A DNA stretch of 64,000 nucleotides from Calothrix sp. NIES-4105 (GCF_002368415.1 NZ_AP018290.1:4601614-4665613), one strand, 5' to 3'; shown: positions 1 through 9,277, counted from the first letter of the stretch. Notes: a model not told the origin generated them from the letters alone. A program made the numbers and translations.

Positions 1-1
1 C

Positions 2-760
2 CGATTTTCATCCAAGGAGGTTAAAGAATTAGCCTTTCGCTTTGATGGCATCTATTTACCAGCGGCTAAAAATTCTAAAAATAATATATATTTTGTGGAG
101 GTACAGTTCCGAAAAAAATATGCTTTCTACTGGGACTTATTCGGAGAGATATCTTTATACCTTAAACAGTATCGACCAAAACAAAACTGGCGTGCTGTAG
201 CAATTTTTGCTCGTAAAAGTTTAGACACAGGTGAATTACCACAATATCAAGAATATTTTGATAGCGGGCGCCTGACCAGGATATATCTGGATGAGTTACC
301 AAAAACGTCCTCATCATCCGTTGGGTTAGGAATGATAAACTTGGTAGTAGAGCCAAAAGCCAAAGCTGGTAAAAAAGCCAAAGAATTGGCAGAACAGGCA
401 AAAACTCAAATTGCCAAAGCTGAAGAACAAGAGAAAATTTTAGAATTAATAGATAAAATACTGGTATACAAGTTTCCGAAATTAAGTAGACAGGAGTTGG
501 AGGCTATGTTTGGACTAGATGATTTGAAACAGACACGCTACTTTCAGGATGTAATGCTAGAAGGTAGTTTGAAAGCAAAGCGCGAGGATATATTGTCGAT
601 TTTAAAAGCGCGCTTTGAGAAAGTACCTTCAAGTTTTGCTCAGAAATTAAGTAAAATCGAAGACTTGACTGTTTTGACAGAACTAGTAACACGCGCGGCA
701 ACTGTTCAAAATATTTCCGAGTTTCAGCAAGCAATAAACGACATTGAAGACAATAATTAA
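2..760 (+). CDS. Rpn/DUF2887 family PD-(D/E)XK nuclease-like protein (5' end outside window)
   Basis: The reading frame is open from base 2, so the gene starts upstream of the window; the GTG at position 95 is internal. The visible start reads FDGIYLP, then YFVEVQFRKKYAFYWDLFGE, the pattern of cyanobacterial DUF2887 proteins. These are grouped with Rpn/YhgA-like recombination-promoting nucleases, where the E of (V)EVQ is part of a PD-(D/E)XK-type core. A Lys/Ala/Glu-rich helical stretch follows (about window positions 350-440) and then a helical C-terminus. Such proteins are usually multicopy in Nostocales genomes; their biological role is unsettled. The family is assigned from remembered motifs, and nuclease activity is inference. 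Confidence 0.82.
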   Translation, partial: RFSSKEVKELAFRFDGIYLPAAKNSKNNIYFVEVQFRKKYAFYWDLFGEISLYLKQYRPKQNWRAVAIFARKSLDTGELPQYQEYFDSGRLTRIYLDELPKTSSSSVGLGMINLVVEPKAKAGKKAKELAEQAKTQIAKAEEQEKILELIDKILVYKFPKLSRQELEAMFGLDDLKQTRYFQDVMLEGSLKAKREDILSILKARFEKVPSSFAQKLSKIEDLTVLTELVTRAATVQNISEFQQAINDIEDNN

Positions 761-780
761 CGCAATTCTTCACCCTCTTG

Positions 781-812
781 TCCCCCCCTTCCACGCGGGG
801 GGTTAGGGGGGA
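781..812. terminator. C-run/G-run hairpin between convergent genes
   Basis: TCCCCCC at 781-787 can pair with GGGGGGA at 806-812, with an internal CCACGCGGGG segment. It lies between the stop codons of two convergent genes and could end transcription from both sides. C-rich/G-rich units of this sort are commonly dispersed in Nostoc-type genomes, so it may also be a mobile repeat. Confidence 0.5.
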
Positions 813-851
813 TTTTCTAAGGTTTTTAATTCGATATTTTTCAAACATTTT

Positions 852-1817
852 CTAAGAATGCAACACCAAATCTACAACTATTGCTGCATGGTCTGAGTTG
901 CCATGTTGACTAATACCGGTATTAACTACCCCAAAATCTTTACTAACAAAGCAGTGGTCAATAGGAATATTTACTAACGGTATTAACCAGCTAGGTATTT
1001 TTACATGTGTAGCTGCACGAGGCCAACTTGGTAAGGTGCCGAAACCTAAACGTGTATTATGTAAACCTGTTTTTTTGATAAATTTCCGGTAATATGGCGA
1101 CCAAGGACTTAAATTAAAATCACCTGCTATGATTACAGGATTTTGCTGTTGGTTAATATATTTTTCTAAAGCAGCTAGTTGACGGTTACGACGATGGAAA
1201 GTCCAGGGTTTTACTGGTACCATAGGATGTGTGCCAATAAAATGGATAGTTTTTCCATTTACTTTTAAGTTTGTTACTAAATGATGACCTGCTTCATCCA
1301 AATTAACACCCTGCGCGTCTTCAAGTGGTATACGGCTAAAAACAGCTAGTCCACCTCCAGGACTGCGAAATGAGTAAGGAAAAGTATCTTTTAAACGTGT
1401 TTTTAAGTTATTATACCAGGTGTCATGAATTTCAATAAATAAAGCAATATCCGGCTTATCTTTACGAACTATATCTACAGATTTTTGATATTCTTTATTT
1501 TCAACGTTAACATTAAAACTTTCAATTCTGATTTGAGGTGTTTGATTTATCGCTTGTTGCGAAGTGGGTAGATACCAAGGTAATATTTCAACTATATTTA
1601 AACTAATAATTACTAATGCAATAAAAATTGGTGCTTTGTTTTTGATAATACGTTTTTGGTGAAGAATGAATAATATTGCTGTTAAAATTAAGGCAATTAC
1701 AAGATATTGAACTCGAAAGTGTGTTAATAGCTCTATGGGATAAAACCAAGCGAAATAGCTCGAAAGCGATAAGAGTCCTAGAATACATAGCGCAGCTATT
1801 ACTATGATTTGTAGCAT
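852..1817 (-). CDS. Membrane-anchored endonuclease/exonuclease/phosphatase family protein
   Basis: A 321-residue protein with three hydrophobic helices at about residues 2-24, 36-52 and 62-82, then an endonuclease/exonuclease/phosphatase (EEP, DNase I-like) domain. The metal and catalytic signatures are in order: E129 in FIEI, H197 in GTHP, GDFN with D233 and N235, DH at 287-288 and SDH at 308-310. This matches predicted phosphohydrolases of the YafD/EEP type. The domain would sit on one face of the membrane after the three helices. The substrate (nucleic acid, phospholipid or small phosphodiester) cannot be told from sequence. It is monocistronic and convergent with the DUF2887 gene. Confidence 0.85.
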   Translation of the reverse strand: MLQIIVIAALCILGLLSLSSYFAWFYPIELLTHFRVQYLVIALILTAILFILHQKRIIKNKAPIFIALVIISLNIVEILPWYLPTSQQAINQTPQIRIESFNVNVENKEYQKSVDIVRKDKPDIALFIEIHDTWYNNLKTRLKDTFPYSFRSPGGGLAVFSRIPLEDAQGVNLDEAGHHLVTNLKVNGKTIHFIGTHPMVPVKPWTFHRRNRQLAALEKYINQQQNPVIIAGDFNLSPWSPYYRKFIKKTGLHNTRLGFGTLPSWPRAATHVKIPSWLIPLVNIPIDHCFVSKDFGVVNTGISQHGNSDHAAIVVDLVLHS

Positions 1818-1890
1818 AGAGTAGATAATTGAGTTCAGTATGTTTGTTAATAGACTACAAGCTGAAGTGATGGCATTACTGAAAAATCAA

Positions 1891-1957
1891 AATCCTGGCT
1901 TCTTGAAGAAACCAGGATTATACATTTTAAAATTTGAAACAGCCTGGGAAGGCTGTT
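1891..1957. terminator. Two adjacent hairpins, terminator-like
   Basis: Hairpin 1 pairs AATCCTGG (1891-1898) with CCAGGATT (1912-1919). Hairpin 2 pairs AACAGCC (1938-1944) with GGCTGTT (1951-1957). Hairpin 2 begins just 14 bases past the stop of the minus-strand DUF3386 gene and is followed on that strand by an AT-rich run, so it is the likely terminator. Hairpin 1 lies upstream of the EEP gene. Confidence 0.55.
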
Positions 1958-1970
1958 CCACAAGAGATAA

Positions 1971-2624
1971 TTAGGCAGTGGGTTCTAGTAATTGGATGTT
2001 GGAGAAAATAAACTCTTGAACTGAAGGTTTACCATCAACATCGGTGGTAATTTCGCGACGGTTGAGAACAAAGTATTTGCCTACTTTTTCGTATTCATCA
2101 ACGAAAAAGCTCTTACCACCTTTTTGTTCGCCTGTTTGGGGATCATGATATATCGAGTCGTAGGTGTGGGAAAGGTATCCTTCACCTGTATCATGACTGC
2201 TGAAGGTGTTGATAGTGACAACTACGTTATGAATATGACGGTGAACTAAGCTAACTTCGTTGTTACGAACTTTGTACTTGTCACCTGTGGCTTTACCACC
2301 CATTAATAGTTCTACTGCACCATCTGCATCTGTGGCGCCATATGTAAAGGTGTTTTCGCCGTGGGTTTGTTCAAAAGTGCGACGGACGCGGTGAACAGCA
2401 ATTTCCCAAGCTTGACCGTGAATAGCTTTTTGTGCTTCTTCGTCTTCGACACCCAACACTTCCGCCTTCATATTGGCGCCAATAGTAACTTTACCTGTAT
2501 ACTCTTTGCCGTCGTATTTATAGGTAATATCAGCTGTGTAACCAGGGAAATCTTTGTCCCAGGTGTAACGGTTTTCGTAGGCAGCGCGGAAAAGCTCGCG
2601 AGCAGATACTTGTGTGGCTGTCAT
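1971..2624 (-). CDS. DUF3386 domain-containing protein
   Basis: A 217-residue soluble protein matching the cyanobacterial DUF3386 family over its full length. It starts MTATQVSARELFRAAYENRY, has a beta-rich middle (YTADITYKYDGKEYTGKV) and a conserved HRHIHNVVVTINTFSSHDTG stretch near residue 130. No catalytic motif is recognisable and the family function is unknown. It is divergent from the GAF-LuxR regulator; the two starts are 108 bases apart and probably share a control region. No signal peptide is evident, so it is probably cytoplasmic. Confidence 0.85.
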   Translation of the reverse strand: MTATQVSARELFRAAYENRYTWDKDFPGYTADITYKYDGKEYTGKVTIGANMKAEVLGVEDEEAQKAIHGQAWEIAVHRVRRTFEQTHGENTFTYGATDADGAVELLMGGKATGDKYKVRNNEVSLVHRHIHNVVVTINTFSSHDTGEGYLSHTYDSIYHDPQTGEQKGGKSFFVDEYEKVGKYFVLNRREITTDVDGKPSVQEFIFSNIQLLEPTA

Positions 2625-2732
2625 GTAATTTTCCTATAAACTGTTGTATATGTAAGCTTTTTACTTGCTTCTGTTATTTATTAGGATAGAAGTAATAGAG
2701 TCAGTCCGCCAAGACCCCAACTGGGTACACTT

Positions 2733-3425
2733 ATGCCAAATTCCCTCCACACCGTATTTGATGCAATAGCTGGCGCCCAAACCGAACAACAACTGCAACT
2801 TGCTGTTATGGAAACGGTAGGTGAACACTTTGACGTACAGCGTTGGGGTATTTATCTTTTAGATGAGCAACCCGAAGTAAGGGTAAATTCTCAAGGTTTT
2901 CCTGACATCCCTGAAGTTTGCTTGCGGGGGAACCCTGTTGGTAAATATGTAGTTGAACGTCACGCACCAGCACATGAACAATTAATACTACCTGCTGGTG
3001 ACTGGAAACAATTTTGTTCGCGCGATGACCACGCGCATGTTATGAGTGGTCCAATTGTTGCTGACGGGCGCCTTGTTGGTACATTAAATTTAGCGCGCGC
3101 CAAAGGCAACCCCGCATTTACAGCAAATGATTTAGCTGATTTGAGTGCATTATGTCTACATTTATCAGCAAAATTGGCATCACTACGAGCGCAACCTAAA
3201 CCATCTTCTAATATTACAGCTTCGAGTCTTTTAACTCCGCGTGAATTAGAAATTGCCGAACTAGTCGCGCGCGGTTTAACGAATGCTGAAATAGGAGAAA
3301 AACTTTGGATTACACAAAACTCGGTTAAACAAGCATTGAAGCGAATGTTTCGTAAACTCGAAGTGAGCGCACGCGCGGAAATGGTAGCAAGGTTACAAGA
3401 TATTTTGCCATCCAAAGTTAGCTGA
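2733..3425 (+). CDS. GAF domain LuxR-type transcriptional regulator
   Basis: A 230-residue protein. Residues about 1-150 form a GAF-like sensor (VQRWGIYLLDE near the start, MSGPIVADGRLVGTLNLAR at about residues 103-121). Residues about 168-228 form a LuxR/NarL helix-turn-helix: LTPRELEIAELVARGLTNAE, then SVKQALKRMFRKLEVSAR. No receiver domain is present, so activity is probably set by a ligand or dimer contact through GAF. It sits divergently from the DUF3386 gene and may control it; that is inference from position. Confidence 0.88.
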   Translation: MPNSLHTVFDAIAGAQTEQQLQLAVMETVGEHFDVQRWGIYLLDEQPEVRVNSQGFPDIPEVCLRGNPVGKYVVERHAPAHEQLILPAGDWKQFCSRDDHAHVMSGPIVADGRLVGTLNLARAKGNPAFTANDLADLSALCLHLSAKLASLRAQPKPSSNITASSLLTPRELEIAELVARGLTNAEIGEKLWITQNSVKQALKRMFRKLEVSARAEMVARLQDILPSKVS

Positions 3426-3432
3426 CATTAAA

Positions 3433-3636
3433 CTAATCCAACGTCAATACCCCTGCGGGAGAATCTCCGACTAAACGCTTTGTTTGTAGCCATTTAACTC
3501 CTAATAGAGTGTCTTCTAATTGTAGTCCAGCTACTTCGTCAAGAGCTTCGAGCCGCTTTATTTCTTCTAGTAGTAGTCGTCGTTCAGGAAATACCCAACC
3601 TCGACGAGCCGTTTGACGTGAAGATGTTTGTGCCAT
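3433..3636 (-). CDS. Small conserved-looking hypothetical protein (67 aa)
   Basis: An ORF of 67 codons starting ATG at 3636, convergent with the LuxR gene and ending 8 bases beyond its stop. The protein is charged and helical (RRLLLEEIKRLEALDEVAG), has no cysteine or membrane helix, and I do not recognise a family. Codon use is like its neighbours. The tight convergent packing argues that it is a real gene rather than a chance ORF. Confidence 0.5.
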   Translation of the reverse strand: MAQTSSRQTARRGWVFPERRLLLEEIKRLEALDEVAGLQLEDTLLGVKWLQTKRLVGDSPAGVLTLD

Positions 3637-3905
3637 ATTTTTTTAGTTACGTTTAAGTTAGTAATATTAGACTTAAATTAGACCATTTATAAAGTAGCTT
3701 GCAAAATTTCGTTATACAATTACATTTTCTACTAGGCTGTTAATAACTAGTTGATTATTTTTGCGCCACCAGATATTTTTGAAACAATTTATACATTTTA
3801 GATGTTAATAATATAACCTTCTTGTTAATAGTCTAAGCAGGCGCCATTATTAAGTACTAGTTATGAGTTCAAGATATTTGGTGCCATTACATTTTTAAAT
3901 ATAAG

Positions 3906-5330
3906 TTGTATAAATTTTTTGATAATTCAAGTATTAATAGCTACTTGCCCTATTGCTTTAAGTTACGGTTTTTGCTAAAAGTCGTTTATCAAATTTGCTT
4001 GGGTGAAATTCTACTTGTATTTATACTTATGTTTTTACTGCCAGAGTCGCCTAAACCTACCAAGATTTTTTTCGCTTATTCTCCTTCTTATCAGGATGAG
4101 CAATTAAGACAGGTGTTAGAAAAACATTTAATGCAATTGGAATTGGATGTAGTGATGGTTTGGTATCAACACCATAATGAAAACAAATATGATGATTACG
4201 AGAATTTTTATCATTTGCAAACTGCTGATGTAATTGTATTGCTTATTAGTTCTGATTTTTTGGCTTTGATTCAAAATAGAATTGACTGGAACAGTGAAAT
4301 AGAAAAATTGCAAGAAAAGCATTTGCTTGGAGAGGTTGTTGCTATACCTATACTTTTATATCAAGTTCATGGATGGCAGAAGTTATTGGGTAATATTGCT
4401 CCTCTACCAAAAAATGGAATGCCAATGAAAAGCTGGGAAAATCCTGATGCTGCTTTAGTTGATATATCACAAGGTATTGAAGCAACGGTAGTAGAAATCA
4501 AAAAATATCAGCAGCGTTTACAAGAATATAGATATAGTTACGGCGCCGCAATAGTTAAAGAATATCCACTTCGCGCAAAAGCTTTAAATAATTTAAACGA
4601 TATCAAGAATTACTTGGGTATTAAAAACCAAGATGCGGACTTGATACAGCAGGAAGTAACTGCCCAAGCTCAACGTGAATATAAGCAAAAATTACTACAG
4701 TATAAAAAAGAATTAGATTATTTTAAACGTAGCAAACAAGGTATTACGGAAAAAGACCGTCAAAAGCTCCAGTCTCTTCAGGAATTTTTACGTTTACAAC
4801 CAGATGACATTGCTTTGGGTGAGCAACCAACCCTACCAATTTTTACTGGATGGACAAAAAAGTATAAGTATGTAGGGCAAACTGCTTTAATCTGGCTTTT
4901 AGTTTTTACAGCTGCAACATTGGTGATTTTTAGTAGGGCATCTAACGCGAAGTCCGCTGAAAGATTATTAATACAAGCTCGAACTAAGTTTGAGCAAGGC
5001 GCCTATCAAGATTCAGTTAAAATTTATACGGCTGCCCTCAACTTAGACCCGCAAAATATTGATGCATATATTGAACGTGGTAACGCGCGCTCTTTCCTCA
5101 AAGATTACCAAGCTGCTATTGCCGATTATACAAAAGCGATTAATATTTCTTCTGAGTCGGCTGTTGCCCATATGAACCGCGCGGTCATAAATTGCACTTT
5201 AGGCAACAAGCAAAATGCTATCCAAGATTATCAGCGCGCGGTACATATATATAGACAGCTTGGAAGAGAAAGTGAAAGTAGGCAAGCTGCTGAAAGGTTA
5301 AATAATCTACAGTTATGTTTACCAAAATAA
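3906..5330 (+). CDS. TIR domain - transmembrane - TPR protein
   Basis: Read from TTG 3906 it is 474 residues; ATG 4029 (residue 42) is an equally plausible start, since neither has a good Shine-Dalgarno. Order: optional hydrophobic helix (about 21-45), TIR domain (about 52-200: KIFFAYSPSYQDEQLRQVLE, ADVIVLLISSDFLA, VAIPILLYQVHGW), charged coiled coil (about 200-300), membrane helix (about 326-343), then three TPR-like repeats (about 350-450). In the TIR, W128 and E131 (DWNSE) fall where NAD-cleaving TIRs carry W-x-x-E, so the catalytic glutamate seems kept. TIR-TPR architectures occur in cyanobacteria; NADase or signalling activity here is inference. The upstream 269 bases hold no gene. Confidence 0.8.
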   Translation: MYKFFDNSSINSYLPYCFKLRFLLKVVYQICLGEILLVFILMFLLPESPKPTKIFFAYSPSYQDEQLRQVLEKHLMQLELDVVMVWYQHHNENKYDDYENFYHLQTADVIVLLISSDFLALIQNRIDWNSEIEKLQEKHLLGEVVAIPILLYQVHGWQKLLGNIAPLPKNGMPMKSWENPDAALVDISQGIEATVVEIKKYQQRLQEYRYSYGAAIVKEYPLRAKALNNLNDIKNYLGIKNQDADLIQQEVTAQAQREYKQKLLQYKKELDYFKRSKQGITEKDRQKLQSLQEFLRLQPDDIALGEQPTLPIFTGWTKKYKYVGQTALIWLLVFTAATLVIFSRASNAKSAERLLIQARTKFEQGAYQDSVKIYTAALNLDPQNIDAYIERGNARSFLKDYQAAIADYTKAINISSESAVAHMNRAVINCTLGNKQNAIQDYQRAVHIYRQLGRESESRQAAERLNNLQLCLPK

Positions 5331-5681
5331 GCACTGTAACCTATATCTATATAGTTATATAAATCACATTCAATCTACCTTAAGATAGATAAAAATTTAG
5401 TGATTTTGTAAACTGGATTACAAAAAATGATTATTTTTTGAAAAAATAAAAATAAAATTGGCAAAAAAATGAATTATTGTGATGCTCGTCACTTGGAAAG
5501 AGTGATCTGATTTTGGTAGATTGACCACGTTGGAATTAGAAATCTTGCCTTCACGGTTTGTGTTTCTTTGTTGTACACAAAGCAATTATGAAAGCGGACG
5601 TTCGAGTTATTGGGTGGTTTTAGTTCAATTGTTCAATATCCAAACAAAATTGTAGTTCCCTATTACTAAAAAACAGAACAG
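5331..5681. other. Intergenic leader of the rlpA-like gene
   Basis: About 350 AT-rich bases with no ORF that looks real. It holds a CRP-like dyad at 5478-5493, listed separately, and a segment TTGTGTACA-like near 5565-5580. I looked for the ydaO (c-di-AMP) riboswitch, which can precede rlpA-type genes, and did not find its conserved segments. Confidence 0.5.
5478..5493. promoter_or_regulatory. Candidate CRP/SyCRP1-type operator
   Basis: TGTGA (5478-5482), six spacer bases, TCACT (5489-5493): one base from the classic TGTGA-N6-TCACA dyad used by cAMP receptor proteins, including cyanobacterial SyCRP1. It lies 189 bases ahead of the rlpA-like start. Binding is inference. Confidence 0.45.
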
Positions 5682-6611
5682 ATGAATAATACAAAGCTGT
5701 GGTCGGTTGTTGCTTTATCAACTACTGTTTTAGGATTACCTTCAGTTGCTAGTGCTGCAACTAAAAAAACTTCTCCTCAATTACCACCATCAGGTGATAC
5801 AACAAATGGAGAATCAGAAGCAACTCAAAAGACAGCACCTGCTACACCTACTGCAGTTACTCAAATCCACGCGCATACTTTAGCTGGTAAACAAGCAGCA
5901 ACATTATACGTTCGCAGTATTCCTGTTTTGACTTTCGTTGGTCAAGAAACTAATCCAGTTGAAAGAGCAAATGTCATTGCAGCCAAAATTAATCAGTTAG
6001 TCGCTTCTAAAGTTGACGCAAATCAAATTACAGCAAGCTGGACAAAAAACGGTCAAAGCATCAAAGTTAATGGTGAAGAACTTGTAAAAATCGATGCCAG
6101 CACAATCTTACCAGACACAACTAATGACTTAGCGCAAGATACATTACAAGCTACTAATCGTTTACGAAGACTTATTGGTGGCGCCCAACCTTTAAATCAA
6201 CCAACTATTGCTCGACAAGAAAACACCCAACCGCAACAAACAGCAAAACAGCCACAAGTAGCTAACCAACAGCCCACACCTCAAAAGCCACAACAAAATA
6301 CGAATGCTAAAGTAAAAGCAACTGCTACCGGTACAGCTTCTTATTACAGCTATGGAAATTCTACTCGTACTGCAACTGGTGAAAGATTCAATCCTCAAGA
6401 CTTAACAGCAGCACATCGCACTTTACCTTTTGGTACGCGCGTTCGTGTCACTAATAACTGGAATGGTCGCTCTGTAATTGTAAGAATTAATGACCGTGGT
6501 CCATTCATCCGTGGTCGAATTATTGACGTTTCACTCGGCGCCGCAAGACAATTGGGAATGATTAGTACTGGTATCGCATCAGTAAAAGTAGAAGTTTTAG
6601 ATAATTTATAA
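5682..6611 (+). CDS. RlpA-like septal/peptidoglycan protein
   Basis: A 309-residue exported protein. Residues 1-26 form a signal peptide ending VASAA. A Thr/Pro/Gln-rich linker occupies about 165-210. The C-terminal domain (about 212-307) is an RlpA-type double-psi beta-barrel: GTASYYSYGNSTRTATGERF, AAHRTLPFGTRVRVT, NDRGPFIRGRIIDVS. In RlpA the motifs hold the acid and histidine used by lytic transglycosylases acting on naked glycan strands; the equivalent H and D are present. There is no C-terminal SPOR domain. Likely role: cell-wall processing, perhaps at septa. A hairpin terminator follows. Confidence 0.88.
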   Translation: MNNTKLWSVVALSTTVLGLPSVASAATKKTSPQLPPSGDTTNGESEATQKTAPATPTAVTQIHAHTLAGKQAATLYVRSIPVLTFVGQETNPVERANVIAAKINQLVASKVDANQITASWTKNGQSIKVNGEELVKIDASTILPDTTNDLAQDTLQATNRLRRLIGGAQPLNQPTIARQENTQPQQTAKQPQVANQQPTPQKPQQNTNAKVKATATGTASYYSYGNSTRTATGERFNPQDLTAAHRTLPFGTRVRVTNNWNGRSVIVRINDRGPFIRGRIIDVSLGAARQLGMISTGIASVKVEVLDNL

Positions 6612-6663
6612 CCAGCTAAAACATTTCAAGTAAAACATCTCAAAAATTAAATCATCAATCTTG

Positions 6664-6689
6664 TGGGATAGGCCGGACAGCCTGTCCCA
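6664..6689 (+). terminator. Hairpin terminator after rlpA-like gene
   Basis: TGGGATAGG (6664-6672) pairs with CCTGTCCCA (6681-6689) with one G-U, followed by the T-rich ATATTTATTATTT. It is 52 bases beyond the stop codon. Confidence 0.65.
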
Positions 6690-6961
6690 TATTTATTATT
6701 TATTAATTTTTAAACAAAATATCAGCCTTTTTATATAGCTACAGTTCAAAGCAACTACTCCTAGTGGCTGATGGCACCCGAATTTTAAAGTTTGAATATA
6801 TAAATAGCAACACAAACAATTTACAAACCCTACAAAAATGCTTTTGTTATCTCGTGCGTAATGGTTTGCGCCGCTTGAGATAATGGAAGCTGTTTGTTTG
6901 CTGATTACAAAAAGCTATCTTTATACCTTGACTCGTACACGGACTAGTAAACAGAGATTTT
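6690..6961. other. Catalase leader region
   Basis: About 270 bases without a credible ORF between the rlpA terminator and the catalase start. I see no clear operator. The start codon is preceded by AAACAGAGATTTT, a weak GAG-type ribosome site. Confidence 0.4.
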
Positions 6962-9082
6962 ATGAGCGAACATACCAACGAGCAAAGCAAAAATCAGGAC
7001 TTAGAACAGTTCCGCAAAGAGCCGGGTGAGTTTATAACAACTAACGAAGGCGTAAAAGTCAATAATACAAATGACTCGCTCAAGGCAGGTACACGCGGAC
7101 CAACTTTATTAGAAGATTTCCATTTACTAGAGAAAAACGCTCACTTTAACCGCGAGCGCATTCCTGAGCGCGTAGTTCATGCTCGTGGTGTTGGCGCCCA
7201 CGGTTATTTTCAGCCATACGAATCACTTAAAGAATTAACAAAGGCAAAGTTCCTTCAAGACCCTTCAGTAAAAACTCCTGTTTTCGCACGCTTTTCAACT
7301 GTGGCAGGGTTCCGGGGTTCAGCGGATGCTGTACGTGATGTACGCGGGTTTGCTGTGAAGTTTTACACAGAAGACGGAAACTACGACTTGGTAGGGAATA
7401 ATATCCCCGTTTTCTTTATTCAAGACGCAATGAAGTTCCCCGACTTAATTCACGCAGTTAAGCCTGAACCTCATAACGAAATGCCACAAGCTTCTTCTGC
7501 ACACGATAACTTCTGGGATTTTGTGTCGTTGATGCCAGAGTCGATGCACATGATAATGTGGTTGTTATCCGATCGTACCATCCCTCGTAGTTATCGAATG
7601 ATGCAGGGTTTTGGTGTTCACACTTTCCGTTTTGTCAACGAACAAGGTAAAGCACGGTTTGTTAAATTCCATTGGAAGCCATTGCTCGGTATACATTCAA
7701 TGGTGTTCGATGAAATTCAAACTTTGGGCGGTAAAGACCCAGATTTTCATCGTCGCGATTTGTTGGAATCTATTGAAATGGGTGATTTCCCAGAGTATGA
7801 GCTTGGCGTACAAATTATCGAAGAAGAAGACGAATTTAAGTTTGATTTCGATATTCTCGACGCAACCAAGATAATTCCTGAAGAGTTGGTACCCATTAAA
7901 CCAATAGGTAAGATGGTACTCAACCGCGTCCCCGATAACTTCTTTGCAGAAACTGAGCAAGTAGCATTCCAACCTACAAATGTAGTGCCAGGAATTGATT
8001 TTTCTGATGACCCATTATTACAAGGTCGGATATTTGCCTACCCAGATACACAAAGACATCGTTTGGGAACAGCAAACTTTGAGAATATACCCATTAATAA
8101 GCCTGTATGTCCGGTTCATAACGACCAGCGTGATGGCTTCTCCCAATACAATATCCCTACTTCCAAGGTAAATTATTCCCCGAATTCACTCGGTGGTGGT
8201 TGTCCAATGGCATCACCCGAAAATCTGGGCGCCTTTGTACATTACGCTGAAAAGTTGGGTGGTAGAAAAGTTCGTGAACGCAGTGAAAGCTTTAGCGACC
8301 ATTTCTCACATGCAACACTGTTTTTAAACAGTATGTCGAAAGCTGAGAAGGAGCATTTAGTTAAAGCTGCTCACTTCGAGTTGGGCAAAGTGATGAACAA
8401 AGAGGTCAAAGAACGTGTAGTTGGTTTATTTAACCACGTTGACCATGAGTTTGCCACTTTAGTTGCCGCAGGTTTAGGTTTAGAGGCGCCTGCCAAAGAA
8501 GTAATTCCTAATCATGGTAAGAGTTCCGCTGCTTTGAGCATGGAAAATCAGCCCAAAGATTCAATCAAAACTCGTAAAATTGCTGTTTTAGCTGCTGATG
8601 GTGTTGATGGCGCCCAATTAATGGCAGTAAAAGAAGCTCTTAAAGCTCTTGGCGCCTTACCTATGATTGTTTCCAAGTTTGGCGGTAAGATTAAGAGTAC
8701 AGATGGTAAAGAAATTGACGTAGAAAGAACTTTCCTTACCAGTGCTTCAGTGATGTTTGATGCTGTTTACATTCCGGGTGGAGCAAAAAGTATAGCGACT
8801 CTCAAATCGGATAACGATGTAAGTGAATTTATTTACTCAGCATTTAAACATTGTAAAGCTATTGCTGCAACAGGCGAAGGTGTAGATTTAATAGCTGTAG
8901 CTAACATCAAGGATATAAAACTAGCTGACGCAGAGAAATCTGTTTCTGACAAAGGTGTTATTACTAGCCGTAATGCATCAAGTGTCAAACAAGTTGCCAA
9001 AGACTTTGTGCAAGCTATCGCACAACATCGTCATTGGGTTAGAGAAGAGAAAAAAGAAACTAAGCAAATGATACCCGCATAA
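6962..9082 (+). CDS. katE: Large-subunit (HPII-type) haem catalase
   Basis: A 706-residue protein of the clade-2 large catalase family. The core (about 30-510) has the distal His in ERVVHARG (H73), the distal Asn region YDLVGNNIPVFFIQDA, and the proximal haem-ligand stretch RIFAYPDTQRHRLG. After a linker, residues about 540-700 form the class I glutamine-amidotransferase/DJ-1-like domain typical of this clade (RKIAVLAADGVDGAQLM, VYIPGGAKS), which has no known enzymatic role. Reaction: 2 H2O2 to 2 H2O + O2, in the cytoplasm. Full length, single-gene unit, closed by a strong terminator. Confidence 0.95.
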   Translation: MSEHTNEQSKNQDLEQFRKEPGEFITTNEGVKVNNTNDSLKAGTRGPTLLEDFHLLEKNAHFNRERIPERVVHARGVGAHGYFQPYESLKELTKAKFLQDPSVKTPVFARFSTVAGFRGSADAVRDVRGFAVKFYTEDGNYDLVGNNIPVFFIQDAMKFPDLIHAVKPEPHNEMPQASSAHDNFWDFVSLMPESMHMIMWLLSDRTIPRSYRMMQGFGVHTFRFVNEQGKARFVKFHWKPLLGIHSMVFDEIQTLGGKDPDFHRRDLLESIEMGDFPEYELGVQIIEEEDEFKFDFDILDATKIIPEELVPIKPIGKMVLNRVPDNFFAETEQVAFQPTNVVPGIDFSDDPLLQGRIFAYPDTQRHRLGTANFENIPINKPVCPVHNDQRDGFSQYNIPTSKVNYSPNSLGGGCPMASPENLGAFVHYAEKLGGRKVRERSESFSDHFSHATLFLNSMSKAEKEHLVKAAHFELGKVMNKEVKERVVGLFNHVDHEFATLVAAGLGLEAPAKEVIPNHGKSSAALSMENQPKDSIKTRKIAVLAADGVDGAQLMAVKEALKALGALPMIVSKFGGKIKSTDGKEIDVERTFLTSASVMFDAVYIPGGAKSIATLKSDNDVSEFIYSAFKHCKAIAATGEGVDLIAVANIKDIKLADAEKSVSDKGVITSRNASSVKQVAKDFVQAIAQHRHWVREEKKETKQMIPA

Positions 9083-9109
9083 GGAAACATACTTAGATAG
9101 ATTGTTAGG

Positions 9110-9143
9110 ATTCCCGATTTCTTGAAAAGTCGGGAATTTTTTT
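9110..9143 (+). terminator. Rho-independent terminator of catalase gene
   Basis: ATTCCCGATTT (9110-9120) pairs with AAGTCGGGAAT (9127-9137), followed by a T run to 9143. This is a textbook intrinsic terminator 28 bases past the stop. Confidence 0.88.
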
Positions 9144-9277
9144 ATATAACTTGTAAAAATTCAAACAAGAAAAATGTTCATTTCAAGATTTATTAATCAA
9201 GTATATGATTATATTTAGTTTGTTAGAGAATAAAAGCTAGGTAATAAAAAACCAGGCTCTGTATCTCGACAAATTCA

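Noticed and set aside
5331-5681. ydaO (c-di-AMP) riboswitch ahead of rlpA-like gene
   Set aside because: The position would fit, but the conserved segments of that RNA class are not present in this leader.
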